Shown here: positions 1 through 7,042 of the stretch, piece after piece
Layout of the letters: every line of letters starts with the position of its first letter
Numbering within the stretch: position 1 is the stretch's first letter
Assembly: GCA_035555595.1 (NCBI GenBank)
Contig: DATMGK010000063.1
Coordinates: 8,621 to 72,620 of the forward strand
Origin: Croceibacterium_A sp035555595
GTDB taxonomy: Bacteria > Pseudomonadota > Alphaproteobacteria > Sphingomonadales > Sphingomonadaceae
Reading direction: 5' to 3'
Length of the DNA: 64,000 nt
The notes under the pieces: model-generated
The model's input: only the letters and a program-made list of their open reading frames with translations
Database searches by the model: none
What the model was told of the DNA's origin: nothing
Position numbers and translations under genes: made by a program

Positions 1-917
1 TCGGTCGTCATCACGCCCTTGCGGCTGCGCTTTACGCCATCGAGGAGTGAACCGTCGGTGACGCCGGTTGCCGCAAAAATGCAATCGCCTTTCGCCAGAT
101 CTTCCAGCAGGTATATCCGGTCGAGATCCTCGATACCCCACTTGCGGGCGCGCGCCTTCTCTTCCTCGTTACGGAACAGCAGGCGGCCGTTGAACTGGCC
201 GCCGACGCAGCGCAGCGCCGCCGCCGCCAGCACACCTTCCGGCGCCCCGCCCGATCCCATGTAGAGATCGATGGTGGTGTCTTCATCAGTCGTGGCGATC
301 ACACCGGCTACATCGCCATCAGGGATCAGTTGGATACCGCACCCGATGGCCCGCAGTTCCGCAATCAGCGCCGCATGGCGCGGCCGGTCGAGCACGCAGA
401 CGATGAGTTGATCCGGCCGCACGCCCTTCGCCGCGGCGACGGATTCGACGTTCTCACGGGGGGTCTTCGCCAGATCGATCACACCCGGCGGATAACCGGG
501 GCCGACGGCCAGCTTTTCCATATAGACGTCAGGCGCGTTGAGCAGACAGCCCTGTTCCGCGCAGGCCAACACCGCCAACGCGTTTGGACCAGCCTTCGCG
601 GTGATGGTCGTCCCTTCCAGCGGATCGAGCGCGATATCGACCCTGGGACCCTTGCCGGGCGCGCCGCCGACCTTTTCACCGATGAACAGCATCGGCGCTT
701 CGTCCCGCTCGCCCTCACCGATGACTACGGTGCCGTCGATATCCAGATTGTCGAACGCCCTGCGCATCGCCTCGACAGCGGCGGCGTCTGCCGCCTTCTC
801 GTCGCCACGGCCGATCAGCGCCGACGCCGCGATCGCGGCCGCCTCGGTCACCCGGACCATTTCCAGAACCAGCACACGGTCAAGCACGTGCGAAGCTGAA
901 GCGGTATTCGTCTGCAT
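1..917 (-). CDS. glpX: Fructose-1,6-bisphosphatase class II (GlpX), 3' end outside window
   Basis: Hydrolyses fructose-1,6-bisphosphate in gluconeogenesis in the cytoplasm. I translated the minus strand from the ATG at 917-915 and read 305 codons without a stop to the window edge. GlpX hallmarks are present: VIGEGERDEAP (about residues 50-60), the metal-binding DPLEGT, GGAPEGVLAAAAL and ATGVTDGSLL near the cut. Full GlpX proteins are usually a little over 320 residues, so only the last few residues are missing. In many sphingomonads glpX follows hom; here a small opposite-strand gene (1036-1542) lies between them. The family call is firm. Confidence 0.93.
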   Translation of the reverse strand, partial: MQTNTASASHVLDRVLVLEMVRVTEAAAIAASALIGRGDEKAADAAAVEAMRRAFDNLDIDGTVVIGEGERDEAPMLFIGEKVGGAPGKGPRVDIALDPLEGTTITAKAGPNALAVLACAEQGCLLNAPDVYMEKLAVGPGYPPGVIDLAKTPRENVESVAAAKGVRPDQLIVCVLDRPRHAALIAELRAIGCGIQLIPDGDVAGVIATTDEDTTIDLYMGSGGAPEGVLAAAALRCVGGQFNGRLLFRNEEEKARARKWGIEDLDRIYLLEDLAKGDCIFAATGVTDGSLLDGVKRSRKGVMTT

Positions 918-1035
918 TCCTCTATCCCCTTGCCGCGCGGTTAGGCGCGGAAGATTGCAATGTCGAGGCGAAGCGTTCACGCGCGATTCAGTGCGGCACC
1001 GCCTGTTAGCCCGGTGCGATAAAGCGAAGGGACGA

Positions 1036-1542
1036 ATGCTCAGACTAATGGTCGCCATGGGAATCGCCCTTCCGGGATTGGCATTGACCGCCCCTGCCAT
1101 GGCGCAATCTGACAGCGGGTCCCCGTTCCCCGCCGATGCCCCCGTTGCAGCCAGCGACACGCCTGAAGAAATTACTGCCGAACAGATTCTGGAGGTCGCG
1201 CGCGATCGCCTGCGCCCACCGGGTGTCCGGCAACCATGCAAACTGCCCTCAAATCCCAACGAGATCGTCGTCTGCCGCCGCGATCCCGCCGAAAACCGCG
1301 TCGAATCGGAAACCGAACGGGCGATCGCCGAAGGGCGCTCCGTCCCGGACGGGCTGCCCCGGGCGCCCAATGTCGATGGTCCCGGCATCTTTCAGGGCAA
1401 GGGGATTCCGCTTGGGCGCGCACCCGAACCAGCGCTGATAGTCGACCTTAGCGACGTACCCGAACCACTGAGCCCGGAAGTCGCGCAACGCGTTTATCGC
1501 GTTGAAGATGGCCCCCCACGCGAGGCGCCGCCCGTGCCCTGA
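1036..1542 (+). CDS. Small secreted protein of unknown function with a Cys-xxx-EIVVCRR motif
   Basis: 168 residues. The start is the ATG at 1036, preceded by GAAGGGA; another in-frame ATG at 1048 is possible. A signal peptide (LMVAMGIALPGLALTAPAMAQ) predicts export to the periplasm. The mature part is acidic and proline rich and holds the segment CKLPSNPNEIVVCRRDP, with two cysteines that could pair. The protein encoded at 61742-62326 has a related segment (CPPSTDDVIVVCRR), so both may belong to one family of secreted sphingomonad proteins. The gene lies on the plus strand between the leftward genes hom and glpX. No function can be assigned. Confidence 0.75.
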   Translation: MLRLMVAMGIALPGLALTAPAMAQSDSGSPFPADAPVAASDTPEEITAEQILEVARDRLRPPGVRQPCKLPSNPNEIVVCRRDPAENRVESETERAIAEGRSVPDGLPRAPNVDGPGIFQGKGIPLGRAPEPALIVDLSDVPEPLSPEVAQRVYRVEDGPPREAPPVP

Positions 1543-1616
1543 CCGGCAATCTGACAAAAACGGCGCTTTCTTATGACCGGCTCGACCGTGGCGTCTTAAA
1601 CCCCGGTATCAGGACC

Positions 1617-2915
1617 TTAGCCAAGCAACGGCATCACCAGCGGCGTCTCCGCGAGACTGGGCGAACCTTCGAGCAGCCTGAGCGCCGCATCCACGTTACC
1701 CTCAGGCCCCTCGTGGGTGACGATGGCCACCAGCACTTCGCCGCCTTCTTCCGGCCGCCCCTGCTGGATCAGGCTTTCGATGGACACGCCCGCATCGCGC
1801 ATCGCCGCCGTTATCTCTGCCAGCACGCCCGGCCGATCGGCGACTGTGAAGCGCAAGTAGGCCCGGCCAATGCGGTGCCCCGGATCGGCCGCGCCCACCG
1901 TGTCGAGCTGAGCCACCGGCACAGAGAACGGCGCGCCAGCATCGCCGCGCGCGATATCGATCAGATCCGCCACCACGGCACTGGCAGTCGGGCCATCCCC
2001 CGCGCCGGCGCCCTGGAACAGCAGCCGACCAGCGAAATTACCTTCGACAACAACCGCATTGGTCGGGCCGTCAACGGCCGCCAGCGGGTGAGCGCGCGGG
2101 ACCAGGCATGGCCGCACCCGCTGATAAAGACCCGGTTCGTCGGCATTGCGATCCGCCAGACCGATCAGGCGGATGACATAACCCAGCGCATCGGCCTGCG
2201 CGATATCGGCCGCGCGAATGCGGCTGATTCCGGCGATGTGCAGAGCCTCGAAATCGATCCTGCTGCCAAAGGCGATGGAGGTAAGAATCGCCAGTTTGTG
2301 CGCAGCATCCACCCCTTCGATATCAAAGCTGGGGTCCGCTTCTGCATAACCAAGCGCCTGCGCCTCGGCCAGAACATCGCCGAAATCGCGCCCGGTGCGC
2401 TCCATGGTGGAGAGGATGTAATTACAGGTGCCGTTGAGGATGCCGTAGATGCGCCCGATGGCGTTGGCCGCCGCGCCTTCGCGTAGACCCTTGATCACAG
2501 GAATCCCGCCAGCAACCGCGGCTTCAAACTTCAGCGGCAGGCACTGATCTTCGGCCAGCGCGGCCAGTTCCATGCCATGATGCGCGATCATCGCCTTGTT
2601 TGCGGTGACCAGGCCTTTGCCCGCACTCAGCGCACGGCGAGCAAGAGCAAGCGCGGGGCCATCAGCGCCGCCTACCAGTTCCACCACCACGTCAACGTCA
2701 TCCCTGCCGGGAAGCAGGGTCATATCGTCTTCCCAGGCGTAGCGGCTCAGGTCGACTCCCCGGTCCTTGGCGCGATCGCGCGCGCAAACCGCGACGATCT
2801 CCAGCGGACGGCCGGCCCGGCGGGCGATCAATTCCCCATTGGTTTCGATCAGGCGAATCACCCCGCCGCCAACCGTACCAAGGCCAGCTAGTGCGATGCG
2901 AAGCGGATCAGCCAT
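1617..2915 (-). CDS. hom: Homoserine dehydrogenase
   Basis: Reduces aspartate semialdehyde to homoserine, the branch point to threonine and methionine. The 432-residue protein opens with the NAD(P)-binding GLGTVGGG, then has NKAMIAHHG, EAAVAGGIPVI and the catalytic-region GILNGTCNYIL, and ends with an ACT domain (about residues 350-425, starting near FTVADRPGVLAEI), as in the allosterically controlled long form. The ATG at 2915 sits five bases after GGGGGA; the TTG four codons upstream is a poorer start. It is transcribed toward glpX. Confidence 0.95.
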   Translation of the reverse strand: MADPLRIALAGLGTVGGGVIRLIETNGELIARRAGRPLEIVAVCARDRAKDRGVDLSRYAWEDDMTLLPGRDDVDVVVELVGGADGPALALARRALSAGKGLVTANKAMIAHHGMELAALAEDQCLPLKFEAAVAGGIPVIKGLREGAAANAIGRIYGILNGTCNYILSTMERTGRDFGDVLAEAQALGYAEADPSFDIEGVDAAHKLAILTSIAFGSRIDFEALHIAGISRIRAADIAQADALGYVIRLIGLADRNADEPGLYQRVRPCLVPRAHPLAAVDGPTNAVVVEGNFAGRLLFQGAGAGDGPTASAVVADLIDIARGDAGAPFSVPVAQLDTVGAADPGHRIGRAYLRFTVADRPGVLAEITAAMRDAGVSIESLIQQGRPEEGGEVLVAIVTHEGPEGNVDAALRLLEGSPSLAETPLVMPLLG

Positions 2916-3010
2916 TAAATCCCCCAAACAGGTTGCGTGCGCCGGCGCGTTAGGGGGGCGGAGGCCGATTGGCTAGACCCTGCCGCAACCCGCCCGAAAG
3001 GGAAACGCGA

Positions 3011-3913
3011 TCAGGTCCGCAACCGCGCACAGGGGCCGAGCTGCTCCAGGATGTAGCGATAATCGCTCTCTGCGCGGACGCGGGCTTCCCGATCGTCCTG
3101 CAGATAAGCCCCCGCAGGCAACTGGCGCGGCAACGAGCACGCCAGCCGATACCATTCCACCGTGTGATGTTCCGGCGGACGGGCGGACTGATCCACGATT
3201 TCGTTCCAGGAAATTCCCCAGCTTGGTTCCATTCCCGGACGGCGCACGACCGTCAGAGAGGCCGGTTCACCATTGCTCGTTTCCAGGAAAAGCTGGGTTT
3301 CCGATTCGCCCACAAGGTTGCCCGCGACGGACATCACGTCACGCACACCGGTGATGCCGGGCGGCAAGCCCTGCGCAGCGAACTGCGCGATCACGGAACG
3401 GGCCGACTGCTCGCTTTCCGGTGTTGCAGGCAGTTGAGCTCCTTCACTGACGAGTTGCAAAGAGCCCGGTCGCCCTGACACCGGATCGGCAAAGATAATG
3501 AAGCGCTGTTTCTTCAGCTTCGGCGGCTTGCCCTTCGCATCCAGCGGCATGTCGACAAGGTAATTAAGTGATTCGCCAACCGGGGAACCGGCTGCCAACA
3601 GGGCGACGGTCTGGGCGGTCACATATAGCCTTGCCTGACCGGCGGCGAGGCCGGGTGCACGCTCTGCACGGACCACACTCTGGTCCCGCACCTCTATCAG
3701 CGCGACGATCGAAGCCCGCTGCGAAAGATCCGCCAGATCCGCGTAGGTCGCAATCGGTTGCACCGCCGCGATCGATGCTTCCGCTGCTTCCGCGCGATCC
3801 TGCGCATGGGCACAAACCGCAGAAATCGTAGAGGTCAGCGCCGCCGCGGCAGCGAGCACAACCACCCCGCGCGTGCGCTGCTGACAGGCCAGGTAAGCTC
3901 CTGAAACCGGCAT
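3011..3913 (-). CDS. Exported protein of unknown function
   Basis: 300 residues from the ATG at 3913, which has GGAAGGAG about seven bases upstream; ATGs at 3919 and further upstream are open but badly spaced. The N-terminus is a signal peptide ending near AVCAHAQ. The rest is soluble and has no motif I recognise; a segment near residues 50-120 (ASIVALIEVRDQSVV, then LYVTAQTVALL) alternates like beta strands. The C-terminus carries a Cys pair (YRLACSLPRQL and EQLGPCARL). It is divergent from the tonB cluster across a 346-base gap, which may mean shared control but does not show a shared job. Confidence 0.7.
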   Translation of the reverse strand: MPVSGAYLACQQRTRGVVVLAAAAALTSTISAVCAHAQDRAEAAEASIAAVQPIATYADLADLSQRASIVALIEVRDQSVVRAERAPGLAAGQARLYVTAQTVALLAAGSPVGESLNYLVDMPLDAKGKPPKLKKQRFIIFADPVSGRPGSLQLVSEGAQLPATPESEQSARSVIAQFAAQGLPPGITGVRDVMSVAGNLVGESETQLFLETSNGEPASLTVVRRPGMEPSWGISWNEIVDQSARPPEHHTVEWYRLACSLPRQLPAGAYLQDDREARVRAESDYRYILEQLGPCARLRT

Positions 3914-4259
3914 TTCCATTCTCCTTCCGCCAACCCATGATCGGCGGCTCAAGTGCGGGGTGCAAGCACCTTGGCCCGACATGACAAGCGAGTGACAGGT
4001 GAATTGCAGGTTAACCGACAAAGCGTTTGCCCAACCCCGCCTTCGCCGTTAATGCGATGAAGGATCGGGACTGTGGACAACAAAAAAACGTGCGGTCCCG
4101 CACAACTCACCTGAGGTCTTCCAGACCGGTTGACCTCAACCGGGTGGGATTTTCAGGGTTGAGGAAGGTCAACGCAGGTCGCCGGAATACATCCGTCCGA
4201 CGATCCGCGAATTCAGGCCGGCCTCGCCGGCGGATATAGTTACGGAGTGAAGGGACTGG
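3914..4259. other. Intergenic gap upstream of tonB with two perfect hairpins
   Basis: 346 bases between the divergent exported-protein gene and tonB. No plausible gene is seen. It holds two perfect inverted repeats: GTGCGG-TC-CCGCAC at 4090-4103, just after a run of A residues, and CCGGTTGA-CC-TCAACCGG at 4126-4143. Neither is followed by a T run on the plus strand; read leftward, the first is followed by a T-rich stretch (the complement of 4082-4088) and could act as a terminator or attenuator on the minus strand. They are candidates for operators or mRNA leader structure ahead of tonB. No Fur-like box was recognised with confidence. Confidence 0.45.
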
Positions 4260-4928
4260 ATGGCATACGCTGACCAAGAGATGAGCAAGAACAAGCTCAT
4301 CGCCATTATCCTCGTCGCCCTTATCCACGTTGCGATCGGATACGCGCTCCTGACCGGGCTCGCCTATTCGGCCTTCAAGAAGGCCGTCGAACGCGTGACC
4401 ACTGTCGATATTGAGGAGCCACCGCCGCCCGAGGAAGAGCCCCCGCCACCGCCGCCGGAGCCGGATACCGCTCCTCCGCCGCCGGTAGCACCACCGCCGC
4501 CGATCAATGTCGCTGTGGCACCTCCACCGATTCAGGTGCAGACCAACATCCCGCCGCCAGCACCGCCTGCACGGATTATTCCGCCCGCAGCGCCGCCCGC
4601 GCCGCCTCCGCCGCCGCCCGCGCCTTCCAAGGCTCGTGGTGTCACACCGGAGAACCAGCGCAGCTGGCAGCAGCGCATCATGGATAACTATCCATCGCGC
4701 GCAGTTCGTGACGAGATCGAAGGCCGCGTCGGTGTACGCGTTCAGGTTGGTCCGAACGGTCGTATCACCAGCTGCAGCGTCAGCTCTCCCAGCGGTTCGA
4801 GCATCCTCGACGATGCCGCCTGCCAGGACATTACGCGCTACGGTCGGTTCAATCCGGCGCTGGACGACGCAGGCAATCCGACAAGCGGCAGCTGGGGCAC
4901 GACCATCGTGTACCAGCTCGGCCGATGA
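4260..4928 (+). CDS. tonB: TonB energy transducer
   Basis: 222 residues. An N-terminal membrane anchor (about residues 11-35) carries the His (LIHVAIGY) typical of the TonB transmembrane helix. A long proline-rich periplasmic spacer (about 53-122) follows, then a C-terminal TonB domain (about 133-222) with GRVGVRVQVGPNG, Cys172 and Cys188, and RFNPALDDAGNP. It couples the proton-motive force through ExbB/ExbD to TonB-dependent outer-membrane receptors. The start ATG at 4260 is preceded by GAGTGAAGGGA. exbB follows 42 bases downstream, and the spacing suggests one operon with exbB-exbD-exbD. Confidence 0.95.
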   Translation: MAYADQEMSKNKLIAIILVALIHVAIGYALLTGLAYSAFKKAVERVTTVDIEEPPPPEEEPPPPPPEPDTAPPPPVAPPPPINVAVAPPPIQVQTNIPPPAPPARIIPPAAPPAPPPPPPAPSKARGVTPENQRSWQQRIMDNYPSRAVRDEIEGRVGVRVQVGPNGRITSCSVSSPSGSSILDDAACQDITRYGRFNPALDDAGNPTSGSWGTTIVYQLGR

Positions 4929-4970
4929 CCCCAACCCTTTAGATTTTCCTATTTAGAGAGGACTACCCGC

Positions 4971-5747
4971 ATGCTTATTGATATCCTTGCCGCGGCAAGC
5001 GGCGGCGCGGCTCCCCAGACCCAGTTTGGTTTCATGGAAGCCATGGAACAGGGCGGTGTGATCGCTTGGGCCATCTTCGGCATCCTTGTGATCATGTCCG
5101 TTGGCTCGTTCTACATCCTCATCACCAAGCTGCTCGAACAGAACCGCATCTTCAACCAGTTCAAGCAGATCCGCAGTGGCGCCTTCTGGAAGGCCGCCAC
5201 GCTGAGCGAAGGCGCTGCCAAGCTCGAGAAGAACAGCGCATGGCGCCAGCTGGTCGACGACGGCCTGGCCGCCGAAGCGCAGCACGCCAAGATGACCGAT
5301 TCGCTCGAAGCGCATGACTGGCTGCACGGTTCGCTCGAACGTTCGGAAGGTGCGATCAATGCGAAGCTCGCCAGCGGTCTGCCGTTCCTCGCCACGGTGG
5401 GCGCTACCGCTCCGTTCGTGGGTCTGCTCGGTACGGTTATCGGCATCTATCGCGCGATGATCGGTATCGCGATCGCCGGCTCGGCCCAGATCGATAAGGT
5501 TGCCGGTCCGGTCGGTGAAGCGCTGATCATGACCGCCATCGGTCTGCTCGTCGCGGTGCCGGCGGTGTTCGCCTACAACTGGCTGCAGATCCGCAACAAG
5601 CGTATCCAGGGCCTGCTGGCGGCGTTCTCGACCGACATTCTCGCTTACATCAACTCCGGCGGCGCAGTGAAGCCGGCCGTGGTCACCCGCGCCCCGGCGC
5701 AGCCGGCCGCCAAGCCTGCCGCACCGGCAACGGCCCCGAAGGCCTGA
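4971..5747 (+). CDS. exbB: ExbB/TolQ/MotA-family proton channel subunit
   Basis: 258 residues of the inner-membrane ExbB family. The first membrane segment is near residues 25-45 (GVIAWAIFGILVIMS); a large cytoplasmic loop follows, then two helices (about 138-165, ATAPFVGLLGTVIGIY, and 180-203, MTAIGLLVAVPAVFAY). The C-terminus is an Ala/Pro-rich tail. With ExbD it forms the proton-driven motor that energises TonB. GAGAGGA lies upstream of the ATG. The gap to the next exbD contains a GC hairpin. Confidence 0.94.
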   Translation: MLIDILAAASGGAAPQTQFGFMEAMEQGGVIAWAIFGILVIMSVGSFYILITKLLEQNRIFNQFKQIRSGAFWKAATLSEGAAKLEKNSAWRQLVDDGLAAEAQHAKMTDSLEAHDWLHGSLERSEGAINAKLASGLPFLATVGATAPFVGLLGTVIGIYRAMIGIAIAGSAQIDKVAGPVGEALIMTAIGLLVAVPAVFAYNWLQIRNKRIQGLLAAFSTDILAYINSGGAVKPAVVTRAPAQPAAKPAAPATAPKA

Positions 5748-5764
5748 CGCAGAGCGACCCCTAG

Positions 5765-5799
5765 AGGGGCGGGCCAAGGCATGCGGGCCGCCCGCCCTT
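5765..5799 (+). promoter_or_regulatory. GC-rich hairpin between exbB and exbD1
   Basis: GGGCGGGC (5767-5774) pairs perfectly with GCCCGCCC (5790-5797), and A65/T99 extend the stem across a G-T wobble. No T run follows, so it is not a classical terminator. In this position a stem often protects the upstream message or causes partial read-through, which would give more ExbB than ExbD. That role is inference. Confidence 0.5.
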
Positions 5800-5827
5800 C
5801 CACCCTGATGGGATAGGAACAAGACAG

Positions 5828-6364
5828 ATGGCAATTTCGACAGGTGGCGGCGACGAGACTCCGATGTCGGATATCAACACCACGCCCCTCGTGGACGTGA
5901 TGCTCGTGATGCTGATCATATTCCTGATCGCGATCCCGGTCGCCATCCAGACGGTCGAGGAACTTGAGATTCCGATTTTCGAATCACGGGAATCTCAAGA
6001 CAAGGTTGAAAACCTGCTTATTACGGTGACGACCACCGACGCGGCTGGACTTACACCGGGCCTCACGGATACCGCCTACGCTGGTGCAACGCGTGAAGGT
6101 TCGTGCCGGATTTACATCAACAACACGACGTTGGTGGATTCGCAGGAACTTTACGACCAGGCGTTCCAGAAGCTGGACTCCATCGTGCAGCGCGCAGGTG
6201 GACCGGAACAGCTGATGGCCAACCCGGATCAGATCCCGCAGGTTCACATCCGCGGCGATGTTAACGCTCCGTGGCGCTGCGTGGCTGGCACGATCTTCAA
6301 CGTCCAGGCCGCGGGCTATCCGACGGTCGGCTTCATCTCCAACCCGGTCGACCCGAACGGCTGA
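5828..6364 (+). CDS. exbD: ExbD/TolR-family protein, first copy, with an enlarged periplasmic domain
   Basis: 178 residues. A short cytoplasmic start contains SDINTTPLVDVMLVMLIIF, in which the Asp of the single membrane helix is the expected proton-carrying residue. The periplasmic domain is longer than in the second copy and contains two cysteines (Cys93 and Cys151) that could form a disulfide. It is followed 45 bases later by a second exbD. Two tandem exbD genes after exbB are known from xanthomonads and sphingomonads. Confidence 0.92.
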   Translation: MAISTGGGDETPMSDINTTPLVDVMLVMLIIFLIAIPVAIQTVEELEIPIFESRESQDKVENLLITVTTTDAAGLTPGLTDTAYAGATREGSCRIYINNTTLVDSQELYDQAFQKLDSIVQRAGGPEQLMANPDQIPQVHIRGDVNAPWRCVAGTIFNVQAAGYPTVGFISNPVDPNG

Positions 6365-6409
6365 GGCCGCTCGTAGAACCCGGTGCAGACTTCTAAGGAG
6401 TAAACCCCC

Positions 6410-6841
6410 ATGGCGATGTCAGGCGGCAACGACGACGGCGAGCCGATGATGGAAATGAACATGACGCCGTTGATCGACGTCCTGCTCGTGCTCCTCATCG
6501 TGTTCATGATGTCGATTCCGGTGGCGACCCACTCGGTCGATATCGACTTGCCGACGCCTAACCCGAACGCGACGGAAATCGTCGATCCGGTGAAGAACAA
6601 GATCGTCATCACCCCCGATGGCCAGATTTTGTGGAACGCCGTTTCGATCGACCAGAACCAACTGGTCGGCAACCTGCAGGCCTCGCTGGCTTTGGCAGTC
6701 GAACCGGAACTCCAGTTCGAACCAGAAGCGAACGCCAGCTATGATCTTTCGGTCAAGGTGCTGAACATCATCAAGGGTTCGGGCGTTACCAAGTTCGGCT
6801 TTGTCGGCAACGAAAAGTACCGGCAGTTCGGCAAAATCTGA
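6410..6841 (+). CDS. exbD2: ExbD/TolR-family protein, second copy
   Basis: 143 residues, close to the usual ExbD length. The membrane helix contains MTPLIDVLLVLLIVFM with the conserved Asp. The periplasmic part (about residues 45-143) has the ExbD pattern of ITPDGQILWN and a C-terminal GFVGNEKYRQF. A TAAGGAGT ribosome site precedes the ATG. It is the last gene of the tonB cluster and is followed at once by a strong terminator. Confidence 0.92.
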   Translation: MAMSGGNDDGEPMMEMNMTPLIDVLLVLLIVFMMSIPVATHSVDIDLPTPNPNATEIVDPVKNKIVITPDGQILWNAVSIDQNQLVGNLQASLALAVEPELQFEPEANASYDLSVKVLNIIKGSGVTKFGFVGNEKYRQFGKI

Positions 6842-6870
6842 TCTACCGGCCAACCGGCCAGAGATACGAA

Positions 6871-6898
6871 AAGGGGCGGAGCGATCCGCCCCTTTTTT
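6871..6898 (+). terminator. Rho-independent terminator of the tonB-exbBDD operon
   Basis: A perfect 10-bp stem AAGGGGCGGA-GCGA-TCCGCCCCTT runs directly into a T run (6893-6898), 30 bases after the exbD2 stop. About 140 bases of sequence without a visible gene separate it from the end of the convergent helicase gene. Confidence 0.93.
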
Positions 6899-7042
6899 AT
6901 TGGTTTCTGTCATCAAGGTTCCAGGCACCGAGGCCCGGCCAGCGGGGTGAATGCCTCCGACTTCCCCGCCGGGACATTTTCGCAGCAGGCTAAGGCAGTC
7001 TTGCCGTGGGTATGGGCATCATCCGGCGGCCCGCCTCCTGCC

